The notes below the pieces were generated by a model. It was not told the origin of the DNA. It did not search any database and was given only the letters and a program-made list of their open reading frames with translations. From CAMYLY01 sp036397755 (GTDB lineage: Bacteria > Gemmatimonadota > Gemmatimonadetes > Gemmatimonadales > GWC2-71-9): a stretch of 64,000 nucleotides of DNA. This document shows positions 43,734 through 53,081 of this stretch, piece after piece; position 1 is the stretch's first letter, and each line of letters begins with the position of its first letter. Location of the stretch: contig DASWII010000039.1 of assembly GCA_036397755.1 (NCBI GenBank), positions 1 through 64,000 on the forward strand. The letters are read 5' to 3'. The position numbers and the translations under genes were made by a program.

Positions 43734-44855
43734 ATGCGCCGCCCGCCGGCGGCCTTCGTCGTCGCAGTGCTGCTCGCTGCGCCCGGTGCGGACGCCACCG
43801 CACAGGTGAGTGGTGTGATCGACCTGGGCGCCACGTGGATCGACTACGAGGGCTTCCTCGGATCGGCCGCGACATTCGTCACACCCACCGTACGCTTCGA
43901 CGCCGCCACGCTCTCGGTGGGCGCGAGCGGGACTCTGCTCGTGTTCGAAAGTGGCAGCAGCGTGATGCAGGGACTGCTCGCCGGCAGTTGGCGGGCACGG
44001 GTGCTCCCGGGGGTTCACGGTGAACTGGCCGCGTCCGCCGGCGTCAATGCGTACTCCCAAGCGCCGTCCTACGGACATGGGCTCGTGGCGGCGCGCGCGC
44101 ACGCCGGAGGTGCGCGGCAAGGGGTGTGGGCCGGAGCAACGACCGGGCGGACATCGCGCTCCGGCGGCGCCATCACGCCCGTCGCATTCGAGCTCGGGGG
44201 CTGGACGGTCCTTGGCGACTTCTCGTTGCGGGGGACGGTGACCCGCACGTGGTTGGATAACACCGCGTTCGCGGACCTCGTGGCGTTCGGTCGCTGGAAC
44301 GGCGAGTCCATCCGGATCGAGGGATCCCTCGGCACGCGATTGTTGAGCGGCGGCGGGGCCGGAACGTACGGCGAGCTGCAAATCATGATTCCCCTCGCCG
44401 ACCGCTTCGCGGCCGTGGTCGCCGGCGGGCGGTATCCCACCGACCCCGTGCGCGGCGTGCTCGCGGCCAACTATGTCAGCACGGCGGTGCGGATCACCGC
44501 GCTGCGCGCGCGTCGGGCGACCGTCTGGTCCGGGATGTCAAGCCGCACCCGCTCACCGACGCTGGCTCGCGGCGAAGCGCATCTTGCCGTCCTCGATCGC
44601 TCGGGATTGACGCGACTCCTGCGCGTGATCGCGCCGGGCGCCGAGCGGGTCGAACTCGCGGGAGACTTCACCGACTGGGTTGCGGTGCCCTTGCGTAGCG
44701 CCGCGGACGGCGCGTGGGAGGTAGCCCTACCCCTCGTGGCGGGGATCTACCGCGTCGCTGTCCGTGTGAACGGTGGACCCTGGATCGTCCCGACCGGTCT
44801 GCGGGCCGAGGAAAGCGAGTTCGGCGAAACGGTGGGGGTGCTGGTGGTGCCGTAG
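43734..44855 (+). CDS. Secreted barrel-like protein with C-terminal glycogen-binding-type domain
   Basis: 373 residues from ATG (a GTG precedes it directly). Signal peptide to about residue 24. Residues 25-265 alternate short strands rich in Gly and aromatic residues, like a small outer-membrane barrel. Residues 290-373 are a second isoamylase-N/CBM48-type domain: VELAGDFTDWVAVPLR, GAWEVALPLVAGIYRVAVRV. This matches the domain on the anti-sigma-like protein, which implies both bind a similar ligand. Last gene of the operon. Confidence 0.72.
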   Translation: MRRPPAAFVVAVLLAAPGADATAQVSGVIDLGATWIDYEGFLGSAATFVTPTVRFDAATLSVGASGTLLVFESGSSVMQGLLAGSWRARVLPGVHGELAASAGVNAYSQAPSYGHGLVAARAHAGGARQGVWAGATTGRTSRSGGAITPVAFELGGWTVLGDFSLRGTVTRTWLDNTAFADLVAFGRWNGESIRIEGSLGTRLLSGGGAGTYGELQIMIPLADRFAAVVAGGRYPTDPVRGVLAANYVSTAVRITALRARRATVWSGMSSRTRSPTLARGEAHLAVLDRSGLTRLLRVIAPGAERVELAGDFTDWVAVPLRSAADGAWEVALPLVAGIYRVAVRVNGGPWIVPTGLRAEESEFGETVGVLVVP

Positions 44856-44879
44856 CACGCAGGGCGCGATGTGGGGCCG

Positions 44880-44893
44880 GGTCCGATCGGACC
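44880..44893. repeat. Perfect 14-bp palindrome between convergent genes
   Basis: GGTCCGATCGGACC lies in the 93-base gap between two convergent stops. No T-run on either side. It might be a bidirectional hairpin or a protein site. Confidence 0.4.
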
Positions 44894-44948
44894 ACGGCAC
44901 CGCTCATGTTAGCACGGTTCCACCACCCCGGACCGAGCGCCCCAACAG

Positions 44949-46055
44949 CTACGGTGTGTGCGAGACAGCCTTCACCACATTGCCGTCCGGCAGGGAAACC
45001 CGTCCGACCCGCCCACCGACCTCGGAGAGCGCCGCAACTCCGTAGCCCGCGACCTTGTGCCCGTTGACCCGCCGCGTGGTGATCGTGAGGATGGGCATTC
45101 TCAGCCACCACGAGGACACAACCCACCCTCCGGTCTCCAATCGCACGAATTCCACATGGCCACCCAAACGACTCTCGTCGGGTATTACCCAGGGGAGGTT
45201 TGCGTACTCGAACTCGAGGGCCTCCAGCTGGGCGGTCTCCCGATCCAGCCACAGCACCCCGTGGATGTCCGACGCGAGGCGGTGGGGAACGGGCTCGAAC
45301 GCCAACCCGAGCAGCCGACGGTCGTCCTCGCGCTCCTTCAGGTAGAAACAGTGGTCGGCGGCAAACTCAGGCGAGAGCAGCACGTCGGCATCCGGCCCGA
45401 AGAACTCCCAATCATGATCGTCGTTCTCGACGATGTAGCCGTGAGCCGACAGGGCCGCGGCCGGCGCCGAGGCGAAGGGACTTCCACTGGCCCGAGCCGA
45501 CCACGAGCTGTCTTCCTGCGACAGCACCTCGAGCGTGTTCGCGTGCAACCGTCGTTCCCACCACGCCAACTCGAAGGTCAAGGGTATCGAGCGTCGCGTC
45601 CACGCGACCGCATCAAGCGCCTTGCGCGCCTCGTCCCACACCTGGGCGATCTCTCGACCGGCACCGGGATCCGTTTCGCACACGCGCTCACCGCGGACCA
45701 CGATGGCCGAGAGCCCTACCGCCCGGACGTCGACCTCTCCGGTGTACCGCAGCACCCCATCCGGCGGGACGTCCAGCGGCGGCGAGAACCACGGGCGCCA
45801 CCCGATACGCGCGGTCTGGACTTGGTAGCGGCCGGGAGCCGCCTCGAACGTGAAGCGCCCCTCCGCATCGGTGAGGGTCCGCGCCACTTCCCGCCCGTCG
45901 GCATCGCGCAGAATGACGAACGCCCCGGCGAGCGGGGCACCGGAGCCGGCAACGCGGAGGTGTCCGTCGATGGTTTGCGCGCGCGCGGCGGAGCCGCACG
46001 CGAGCCCGGCCAAGACGGCAACAAGCACGAGCCCGAGGAATCGCGTCGTGATCAG
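44949..46055 (-). CDS. Secreted protein with carboxypeptidase-regulatory-like domain
   Basis: 368 residues if translation starts at the CTG at 46055, whose last two bases overlap the TGA of the kinase-TPR gene (CTGA). That start yields a complete signal peptide (ITTRFLGLVLVAVLAGLACG, cut near AARAQ); the next usable start, a GTG, would leave a very short signal, and an upstream ATG would overlap the previous gene by over 60 codons. Residues 22-110 are a CarboxypepD_reg beta-sandwich (GAPLAGAFVILRDADGREVA, EGRFTFEAAPGRYQVQ). The C-terminal 200 residues are an uncharacterised beta-rich domain also found after this module in related phyla. Function unknown. Confidence 0.75.
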   Translation of the reverse strand: MITTRFLGLVLVAVLAGLACGSAARAQTIDGHLRVAGSGAPLAGAFVILRDADGREVARTLTDAEGRFTFEAAPGRYQVQTARIGWRPWFSPPLDVPPDGVLRYTGEVDVRAVGLSAIVVRGERVCETDPGAGREIAQVWDEARKALDAVAWTRRSIPLTFELAWWERRLHANTLEVLSQEDSSWSARASGSPFASAPAAALSAHGYIVENDDHDWEFFGPDADVLLSPEFAADHCFYLKEREDDRRLLGLAFEPVPHRLASDIHGVLWLDRETAQLEALEFEYANLPWVIPDESRLGGHVEFVRLETGGWVVSSWWLRMPILTITTRRVNGHKVAGYGVAALSEVGGRVGRVSLPDGNVVKAVSHTP

Positions 46056-47794
46056 CCCCCGGTGAGCGCCGCGAGCTTGTCCCTGACCTCGGTCGCTGGG
46101 CGGAACGTGGCATCGGCGTCGGCCCATACGGCAGCGGCTCGCTGAAGATGTTCCACCGCCGCACTGGTGTCCCCCCGCTGGTCCGCCACCAACGCAAGTT
46201 GGTAATGCGCCGTTGGGCTGTTGGGAAATGCGACCAAACCGCGGTTGAGCGATCGCTCCGCCGCCGCGAGATCCCCGGCCAGCCGCTGGCATCGCCCGAT
46301 GTCAATGTGTACGCTCATGTCCGTCGGGTCATCGGCCAGCTGCCGTGCGAACGCCTCAGCCGCCTCGGCATATTGGTGCCGCATCTCCAGCACCCGTGCC
46401 CGCCCCTCGAGCGCGAGCGCATTCAACGTGGCTGCCCCAAACGCGTCAATGAACTGCTGCACACCCGCGATGGCAGCCTCGGCCTCGTCCGGGTCCTCCA
46501 CCTCGAGCGCCAGCGACAGTCGTCCCACCGGAATCAAGCCGTCAAACGGCGGCGCCAATTGCTGCGATATCGCGGCGAGGGTCTGCCGGGCTCGCTCCTC
46601 TTGGCCGACCTTCACGTACTCGTCGAGGGCCCCCAGTTGTTGCAGCAGCATCGCGACCGGAGGATTGAACGAAGACCCGACCGCCCACGACTGGTGCAGA
46701 TAGTCGATCGAGCGCACCACCTGCCCCCGATAGGCGTGGGCGCCTCGCAGCGCACTCAAGATTCGGACTGAGTCTTGCGCCGTCACACTGCGCGGGAGCA
46801 GCGCCTCCAGCTGCGCCAACTCCCCCGCGAAGTCGCCGAACCGCCGCCGGAGCCCGGCGAGCTCCAGCTGCGCGGCGACGTCGTTGGGCTCGATGAGGAG
46901 CGCCCGCTCGAATTGTGCCTTCGCTTCGTCGAACTCGCCCTGGACACGGTTCAGTCGCCCGAGGGCCATGTAGGCGTCGGCATCGTCGGGAAACTGCTCG
47001 GCGTACCGCGCGTGATACGCCGTCGCCGTCTCGAAATCCCCCTTCGCCGCATACACCTGGCCCAACTGCTGGAGGTACTCCACCTGCGAGGGATCAAGTT
47101 CGAGAATCGCCTGGAACTGCTCGATGATCCCGTCGTAGTTCTTCCGAACGCCGTACAGGGCCGAGAGTATCTGCCTTCCCTCGATGTCGTCCGGGAACAC
47201 CTCGACGCGCATCTCCGCTACCGCGAGTTGCTTGTCGGGTTCTCGGTTGAACTCGTAGTGGGCCATCTTGACCGGATACTGCGACCGCTCCGGCAGCTTA
47301 TAGATGTGCTGCATGGCCCCTTGCAGCGCGCGGGCTGCGGTCGCCTGGTCGTTGGCAAGCAAGCTGATGACGTAATGCACCACATGGGCATAGGCATTGG
47401 TGGCGTCGGCCGCCACCGACGCTTCGATGGCCGCGGACGCAGCCGCCCAGTCCTCGTCGACCGTCAACGCGCGATACGCTTCCACGAGGTGGCGGTAGGA
47501 CTCCGGCGACGACGTCATCAGATCGGCTGCCGGGAGATCCTCCGTTTCGTCGATATGATGGGCTGGGATCTCGAGATCACGGCGCAGCACGCGCGAGATC
47601 GTGTCCGCCAAGACAAGCGGATCGACGCCAGTGAACGCGCGCTCGCTCAGCAGTCGACCGCGGCGCGTCTCGTACAGCCGCACCGTCACGGCGAGTTCGT
47701 CGCCGTTCGCGGTGAACGACCCGTTCACGAAGTGCGGGTGATGTAGGTTTTCGGCGATGCTTCGCTGCAGGGTGAGCGGCAAGTCCGTGCCCCC
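46052..47794 (-). CDS. C-terminal FlgO-like/TPR half of a frameshifted kinase gene
   Basis: This frame continues the kinase after residue about 457. It begins GTDLPLTLQRSIAEN, then VNGSFTANGDELAVTVRLYE, a FlgO/AdcA-like alpha/beta domain that usually precedes TPRs in kinases of these phyla, followed by about eight TPR units (KAQFERALLIEPNDVAAQLE). It has no start codon or SD of its own near the junction. The most likely product is one ~1035-residue kinase-TPR protein, read either by -1 slippage or from a corrected sequence. Confidence 0.8.
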   Translation of the reverse strand, partial: GGTDLPLTLQRSIAENLHHPHFVNGSFTANGDELAVTVRLYETRRGRLLSERAFTGVDPLVLADTISRVLRRDLEIPAHHIDETEDLPAADLMTSSPESYRHLVEAYRALTVDEDWAAASAAIEASVAADATNAYAHVVHYVISLLANDQATAARALQGAMQHIYKLPERSQYPVKMAHYEFNREPDKQLAVAEMRVEVFPDDIEGRQILSALYGVRKNYDGIIEQFQAILELDPSQVEYLQQLGQVYAAKGDFETATAYHARYAEQFPDDADAYMALGRLNRVQGEFDEAKAQFERALLIEPNDVAAQLELAGLRRRFGDFAGELAQLEALLPRSVTAQDSVRILSALRGAHAYRGQVVRSIDYLHQSWAVGSSFNPPVAMLLQQLGALDEYVKVGQEERARQTLAAISQQLAPPFDGLIPVGRLSLALEVEDPDEAEAAIAGVQQFIDAFGAATLNALALEGRARVLEMRHQYAEAAEAFARQLADDPTDMSVHIDIGRCQRLAGDLAAAERSLNRGLVAFPNSPTAHYQLALVADQRGDTSAAVEHLQRAAAVWADADATFRPATEVRDKLAALTGG

Positions 47795-49161
47795 GACGCA
47801 TAGCCCGCCTCCCGGATCTCCTCCATTTTCTCGTCGGGGGTCGCGGTCTGCACGAACAGGTCCTGCTCGAGATCGAGATCGATCGCGAGCGGCAATCCGT
47901 ATTGCAGCCAATCGAGGTCCGCTTGGCCCGACGCGTTGTCGAAGAAGAAGAGCGCGAAGCGCTTACGAAACTCGCTCTTCGGCACGACCCGCTCGACGCG
48001 GTTGCCATCTTCGTCCTCGACCACCACGGACTTCGTCGCCGCCCCCAGATCCTTGCCGCCAAATCCCAACCAGAGGATCAGGGCGGCCGCCGCGACGTTG
48101 ACCGGCACCACGATCCTCCCCGCGCTCGGTCGATAGCGCACGGCGAGCACCGCGGGGAGAAGCGAGAGCAGCGCGATCAACCCAAACATCGGAAGGTAGG
48201 GCGACCACACTAAGCGACCCACGAGCACTTCCAGCACGAAGAACGCGCCGATCGCTACGGTGCCGTAGATGCCGGCAACGTGCGGCAGTTTGCGCGCCAT
48301 TGCGACGGACAGGAAGGCCGACGTACTCGTCGGCCGACCCTGCAGTGCCCGCTCGAAGTCCATCGCCGTTGTAAACCGATCGGCGGGGATCTTGGCCATC
48401 GCCCGCCGCACCGCAGCGTCGACGTGGGGCGGCACGCTCGGGCGAATGGTCGACACGGCCGGCACCGGAGCCGTCACATGCTGCTGCACGATGCTCTGTA
48501 CGTTGCGGCCCGTGAACGGCGGCTGACCTGCCAGCATCTCGAACACCATGCAGCCGAGCGCGTAGATGTCGCCGCGCGCATCGACATCCTGACCAAGCGC
48601 CTGCTCCGGGCTCATGTACGTGGGCGTGCCGACAGCCATCCCGGTTCCAGTCAATCGCTCGCCGCTGGCCGCGCTGACCGCCTTCGCAATGCCGAAGTCC
48701 GCGATGACCGCGTGCCCGCCGTGGAGCATGATGTTGTCCGGCTTGATGTCGCGGTGCACCACCCCGATGCTGTGTGCGTAGGCAAGCGCCTCGGCTACCT
48801 CGCGTCCGATCCGCACGGCATCGTCGATCGGCAGCTGCTGCTCGCGCTCGATGCGGTCGCTCAGTGACTCACCCTCGACCAGGGGCATGACGTAGTACAG
48901 CAGCCCGGCGGCCGCGCCGGAGTCATGCACGGGCAGGATGTGCGGATGACTCAATCCCGCGGCAGTCTCGATCTCCTGGAGGAACCGATCCGTGCCCAGG
49001 TTCTGCGACAGCTCGGGTCGCAGCACCTTGATCGCGACCTTGCGGTGATGTTTGACATCCCTTGCAAGGAGAACCAGCGCCATTCCGCCTTCGCCCAGCA
49101 CGCGCTCGACCTCGTACCGGCCGGCGAGGCCCTTTCGCAGTCTCTCAAGGACATCGGACAT
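47725..49161 (-). CDS. Serine/threonine protein kinase (N-terminal part of frameshifted gene)
   Basis: 478 residues in this frame. Hanks-type kinase at 15-275: glycine loop VLGEGGMA, Lys 45 in VAIKVL, HRDIKPDN (136-143), DFG (155-157), GTPTYMSPEQ (178-187). Three membrane segments follow (about 298-318, 325-342, 350-367). The cytoplasmic or periplasmic continuation reads FALFFFDNASGQADLDWLQYGLP, typical of kinase-TPR proteins, up to residue 457. The last 21 residues are out of frame: at the G-run (47790-47794 as C on the plus strand) one base is missing relative to the expected protein. Confidence 0.92.
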   Translation of the reverse strand: MSDVLERLRKGLAGRYEVERVLGEGGMALVLLARDVKHHRKVAIKVLRPELSQNLGTDRFLQEIETAAGLSHPHILPVHDSGAAAGLLYYVMPLVEGESLSDRIEREQQLPIDDAVRIGREVAEALAYAHSIGVVHRDIKPDNIMLHGGHAVIADFGIAKAVSAASGERLTGTGMAVGTPTYMSPEQALGQDVDARGDIYALGCMVFEMLAGQPPFTGRNVQSIVQQHVTAPVPAVSTIRPSVPPHVDAAVRRAMAKIPADRFTTAMDFERALQGRPTSTSAFLSVAMARKLPHVAGIYGTVAIGAFFVLEVLVGRLVWSPYLPMFGLIALLSLLPAVLAVRYRPSAGRIVVPVNVAAAALILWLGFGGKDLGAATKSVVVEDEDGNRVERVVPKSEFRKRFALFFFDNASGQADLDWLQYGLPLAIDLDLEQDLFVQTATPDEKMEEIREAGYASGARTCRSPCSEASPKTYITRTS

Positions 49162-49258
49162 CGCTCAACTCACTGTGGTGCACCAGGTGAAGATGCCGGC
49201 GAACCCATGCTTAGGGAAGGAGAAAGCGTGTAGCCGTGCGCGGACCGAGACAGCGAAG

Positions 49259-50176
49259 CTACAGAACCCGCACCGCCGCTTCGCTCGACATGGCCACGTT
49301 CCGCTCCAGCATGGCCCATCGTTCATCAACGTCCCGCTGGATGCGCGCGATCTGCTCATCGGTCAAATGACGGAACCGTCCCTGCATCCGGACGTACGGC
49401 GCGACGGGCTCGCCCGCATGATCCGCGGTGAAACGCCACGACGTCCCGTGCTCGACCTCGAGGAGTGGGAACACGCGAGCGTGCACGGCCATGCGCGACA
49501 AGGCGATCGACTCCTCGTCTGGCGTTTTCCACCCTGGAGGACAGGGGGACAGGATGTGCAGGAAGCGCGTTCCGCGAATCGCTTTGGCCTTGCGCACTTT
49601 CTCGATCAGGTCCGCGGGATAGGCCACGGTCGCGGTCGCGGCATAAGGAATTCGATGCGCCGCCAGAATCGCGATGATGTCTTTCTTGGCGTTCGCCTCG
49701 GGATGGCCCGCCGGCGTGGTGGTGGTCCAGGCGCCCCACGGGGTGGCCGACGAGCGCTGGATGCCGGTGTTCATGTACGCTTCGTTGTCGTAGCAGCAGT
49801 AGAGGAAGTTCTCGTTGCGCTCGGCGGCCCCGGAGAGCGCCTGTAGTCCAATGTCGAACGTGCCGCCGTCGCCCGCCCACACCAGCACCGTCGTGTCCGG
49901 ACGGCCCCGCAGGTCGAGCGCCGCTCGGATCCCCGAAGCCACGGCAGCACCCGTCTCGAACGCCGTGTGGTACAACGGGACCTTGATGGACGACTGCGGC
50001 CAGGGCCCCGCGATGATGCTCCAGCAGCATGCCGGTAGCACCACGACCGTGTCGGTGCCGAGCGCCTTGAGCACGAGGTTCATGGCCAGCGCGCCGGCGC
50101 ACCCGGGACACGCGAGGTGACCGGACGTGAGGAACTGCTCGGTTGGTACGCGACTCTTCAGTTCCAACTGCGTCAT
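49259..50176 (-). CDS. porB: 2-oxoacid:ferredoxin oxidoreductase, beta subunit
   Basis: 305 residues. TPP-binding core: VWAGDGGTFDIGLQALSG and then YDNEAYMNTGIQRSSATP. N-terminal CPGCAGALAMN and CCW, and the later FLHILSPCPPGW, supply the four cluster-binding Cys of the pyruvate-type beta subunit. With the alpha, gamma and ferredoxin-type subunits upstream it forms an enzyme that converts a 2-oxoacid such as pyruvate to acyl-CoA, reducing ferredoxin. The ATG overlaps the porA stop (ATGA). Pyruvate is likely but not certain as substrate. Confidence 0.95.
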   Translation of the reverse strand: MTQLELKSRVPTEQFLTSGHLACPGCAGALAMNLVLKALGTDTVVVLPACCWSIIAGPWPQSSIKVPLYHTAFETGAAVASGIRAALDLRGRPDTTVLVWAGDGGTFDIGLQALSGAAERNENFLYCCYDNEAYMNTGIQRSSATPWGAWTTTTPAGHPEANAKKDIIAILAAHRIPYAATATVAYPADLIEKVRKAKAIRGTRFLHILSPCPPGWKTPDEESIALSRMAVHARVFPLLEVEHGTSWRFTADHAGEPVAPYVRMQGRFRHLTDEQIARIQRDVDERWAMLERNVAMSSEAAVRVL

Positions 50177-51333
50177 GGCCTAACTCCTACCCACAGATCC
50201 TCGCGCTCCGGCGGCACCGCCGACCGGGCCCGCGCGATGACGTCCTCGATCACTTGGGGCGTGACGTCCCGCCCGCCGAGACCCACGATGAACCCGTAGA
50301 TCGACGGCCGGTCGTCGGGTGGGACGTCGTAGAGCGCCGCGCGGATCTCCTCGGCAAAGATGCCCGAGTGGCCGGGCGAAATGTTACGATCGAGCACCGC
50401 GACCCGTGGGACACCGCGGAGTGTCGCGCGCAGCAACGCCGTCGGGAACGGCCGGAACATCTTCACCTTTACCAGTCCGACCGCCTCGCCCCGGTCGCGA
50501 CACACATCCACGACGTGCCGCGCTGTGGACGTGATCGTTCCCGAGGTGACCAAGAGCAGCTCGGCGTCGTCGGCACGATACGTCGAGACGGCACCATAGC
50601 GTCGCCCGAACCGTTCTTCCCATTCCCGGTCGATCGCCTCGAACGTGGCGTGCGTCTGTTCCATCGCTCCCTGCTGGAGCCACCGCATCTCCATGTACGC
50701 ACCCGGGCGCACCAGCGCACCGAACGCATGCGGATCGTCAGGATCCAGCTTGATCGGCGCTTCCCGTTTCGGCAAGAACGCGTCCACCGCTTCCTGCGCC
50801 GGGATATCCACGGGTTCCGAGGTGTGCGAGAGGTAGAACGCATCGAGGACGATCATCACCGGCAAATCGACCGTCTCCGCCAGTTTGAACGCCTGGATCG
50901 TCGTGTCCAACACCTCTTGGTTCGTCTCGCAGTACAGCTGAATCCACCCGGTGTCGCGTTGCGACAACGTGTCGTTCTGGTCGGTCCAGATATTCCAGCC
51001 CGGACCCATGGCTCGATTGATGTCCGCCATCACCACCGGATGCCGGCCGCCGGCCGCCCAATGCAGCAGCTCGTGCATCAGGGCGAGCCCCTGCGACGAC
51101 GTCGCGGTGAACGACCGCGCGCCGCACGCGGCGGCACCGATGCACGCGGCCATCGCGGAGTGCTCCGATTCCACTTTGATGAATCGCGCCGCCAGTTCAC
51201 CGCTCGCACAGAGCTCGGAGAGGCGTTCCACGATCTGCGTCTGGGGCGTGATGGGATATGCCGAGATGACCTCGACCCGGGCCAGCATCACGCCCCGTGA
51301 GACCGCGTGGTTCCCCATCATGACTTTTCTCAT
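50173..51333 (-). CDS. porA: 2-oxoacid:ferredoxin oxidoreductase, alpha subunit
   Basis: 386 residues from the ATG at 51333, overlapping the previous stop. Landmarks: GNHAVSRGVMLARVEVISAYPITPQTQ at the N-terminus (split over 7-33), VESEHSAMAACIGAAACGAR, FTATSSQGLALMHE and a C-terminal domain with RNISPGHSG. This subunit binds the pyrophosphate part of TPP and CoA with porB. Confidence 0.95.
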   Translation of the reverse strand: MRKVMMGNHAVSRGVMLARVEVISAYPITPQTQIVERLSELCASGELAARFIKVESEHSAMAACIGAAACGARSFTATSSQGLALMHELLHWAAGGRHPVVMADINRAMGPGWNIWTDQNDTLSQRDTGWIQLYCETNQEVLDTTIQAFKLAETVDLPVMIVLDAFYLSHTSEPVDIPAQEAVDAFLPKREAPIKLDPDDPHAFGALVRPGAYMEMRWLQQGAMEQTHATFEAIDREWEERFGRRYGAVSTYRADDAELLLVTSGTITSTARHVVDVCRDRGEAVGLVKVKMFRPFPTALLRATLRGVPRVAVLDRNISPGHSGIFAEEIRAALYDVPPDDRPSIYGFIVGLGGRDVTPQVIEDVIARARSAVPPEREDLWVGVRP

Positions 51334-53081
51334 ATGCCTTCCTTCGTCATGATGATCGCGCCTCGGGGACACTCGACCGCACACACGCCGCACCCCTTGC
51401 AGTAATCGAGATCGATGGCAAACCGCCCGTCCGGACGCCGCGTGATCGCGACGTCGGGACAGAAGATGAGACACAACTCGCACTCGTTGCACACGGCGCA
51501 GTTGAAGCAGCGACCGGCCTCCTCGAGCGCTTCCACCGACCCGAGACCCTGATTGACCTCGCCGAACCGCTCCAGGACCTCGCTGTTGCCAACGAAGCGG
51601 TCCGCGTGACGCCGTTCGTGGCTGAAGTGGTTGAAGTTGATCTCCGCCGGCTGCACCACGTCGTTCGTCGGCGCTTCCCGACGCACGGGATCGTCCCGGC
51701 GCCACCGGGCCACGCTCACGTTGCCCGACGCACCGAAGCGGAGGGCGGCGAGATCGTCCGGGACCTCCTCACCACGGCGACGGCGGAGATACCGATCGAT
51801 GCCGATGGCCGCCCGCTTCCCGGAGCCGAGCGCGTCGGCCACTGTGCGAGGTTCGTTGGCGGCGTCCCCACCGGCAAAGACGGCGGGACCGCTCGCCTGC
51901 CCCAATCCGTCGATCGTGATGCCGCCGACCGTTCGGACGATCTCCGGCTGCACGAAATCGAGCGCGGGGGACTCGCCGATGGCCGTGAGCACTGTGTCCG
52001 CCACGACGAAAAACGGCGCTTCATCCGAGGGCAGCGGTCGTCGGCGCCCGCTCTCGTCGGGCGGGCCCAGCTCCATCCGCATGCACTCGAGCCCCGCGAG
52101 ATGACCATGGACGGTGCGGGCGCCCACGGGGGCCGCGAGAAATTCGAACTGCACCCCTTCCCGCTCCGCCTCATCGACCTCTTGGGCGACGGCCGGCATC
52201 TCCGCCCGGCTTCGGCGATACAGCACGAGCACCTGGGCCCCGAGGCGCAGCGCCGTGCGGGCACAGTCCATCGCCGTGTTCCCCCCGCCCACCACTACGA
52301 CACGGCTCCCCACCTGAGGTCGCCGTCCTTCGTTGACCTCCTTCAGGAACTCCAGGCCGGACACGACGCCGGGCGCCGTCTCGTTCTCCATCCCTGCCGA
52401 GCGCGCTCGGTGTGCACCGGAGGCGATGAACACGGCATCAGCCCTGAGGTCCTCCCACGAGACGTTGAGCCCGACGGCGGTACCGCAGCGAATCGCGACC
52501 CCGCGGGCCTCGATGTGGGCGATCTGCCGGTCCAGCACCCGGCGCGGCAGCCGATACTCGGGAATCCCCAAGCGGAGCATGCCGCCGGGTTCGAGCGCCT
52601 CTTCGTACACCGTGACGGCATAGCCCATCCGCGTCAGGTGATAGGCGCATGACAGCCCGGCCGGTCCCGAGCCGACGACCGCGATCGTCTCCGCGTGCGT
52701 TCGTGGCTCGCGCGCGGGAGGCGGCCCATCGAGCGCCATGTCGCCCAGCACGCGTTCCACCGCGTGCACCGAGACCGCGTCGTCGAAGTGCGCGCGATTA
52801 CAGGCGGTCTCGCACGGGTGGTGGCAGACGCGCCCCGTCACCGACGGCATGGGATTCTCGCGCAAGAGCAGATCGCGGGCCTCCCGCACCCGGCCCAGCT
52901 GTAGCAGCTGCATGTACCCTTCGACGTCGATCCCGACGGGACACGCCGCGTTGCAGGGCGCCACCCGATCGTGGTACGCGGGGCGGATGTACTTCCACGA
53001 TCCCGTCTTGTTCTCAAGGGTGGTCGTGCTACTGACCGCAATCGGCGGGATCCCGCGCGGCTGTTCGCAACGATCAGACAT
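51330..53081 (-). CDS. GltD-like FAD/NAD(P) oxidoreductase fused to PorD-type ferredoxin
   Basis: 583 residues from the ATG at 53081. N-terminal cluster region CNAACPVGIDVEGYMQLL and CHHPCETACNR (GltD type), FAD motif VVGSGPAGLSCAYHL, NAD(P) motif VVVGGGNTAMDCARTAL. The C-terminal ~70 residues are a 2x[4Fe-4S] ferredoxin like PorD: CELCLIFCPDVAI and CKGCGVCAVECPRGA. It replaces the usual small delta subunit and could pass electrons between ferredoxin and NAD(P)H. Second gene in the por operon; overlaps porG by 8 bases and porA by 4. Confidence 0.94.
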   Translation of the reverse strand: MSDRCEQPRGIPPIAVSSTTTLENKTGSWKYIRPAYHDRVAPCNAACPVGIDVEGYMQLLQLGRVREARDLLLRENPMPSVTGRVCHHPCETACNRAHFDDAVSVHAVERVLGDMALDGPPPAREPRTHAETIAVVGSGPAGLSCAYHLTRMGYAVTVYEEALEPGGMLRLGIPEYRLPRRVLDRQIAHIEARGVAIRCGTAVGLNVSWEDLRADAVFIASGAHRARSAGMENETAPGVVSGLEFLKEVNEGRRPQVGSRVVVVGGGNTAMDCARTALRLGAQVLVLYRRSRAEMPAVAQEVDEAEREGVQFEFLAAPVGARTVHGHLAGLECMRMELGPPDESGRRRPLPSDEAPFFVVADTVLTAIGESPALDFVQPEIVRTVGGITIDGLGQASGPAVFAGGDAANEPRTVADALGSGKRAAIGIDRYLRRRRGEEVPDDLAALRFGASGNVSVARWRRDDPVRREAPTNDVVQPAEINFNHFSHERRHADRFVGNSEVLERFGEVNQGLGSVEALEEAGRCFNCAVCNECELCLIFCPDVAITRRPDGRFAIDLDYCKGCGVCAVECPRGAIIMTKEGI

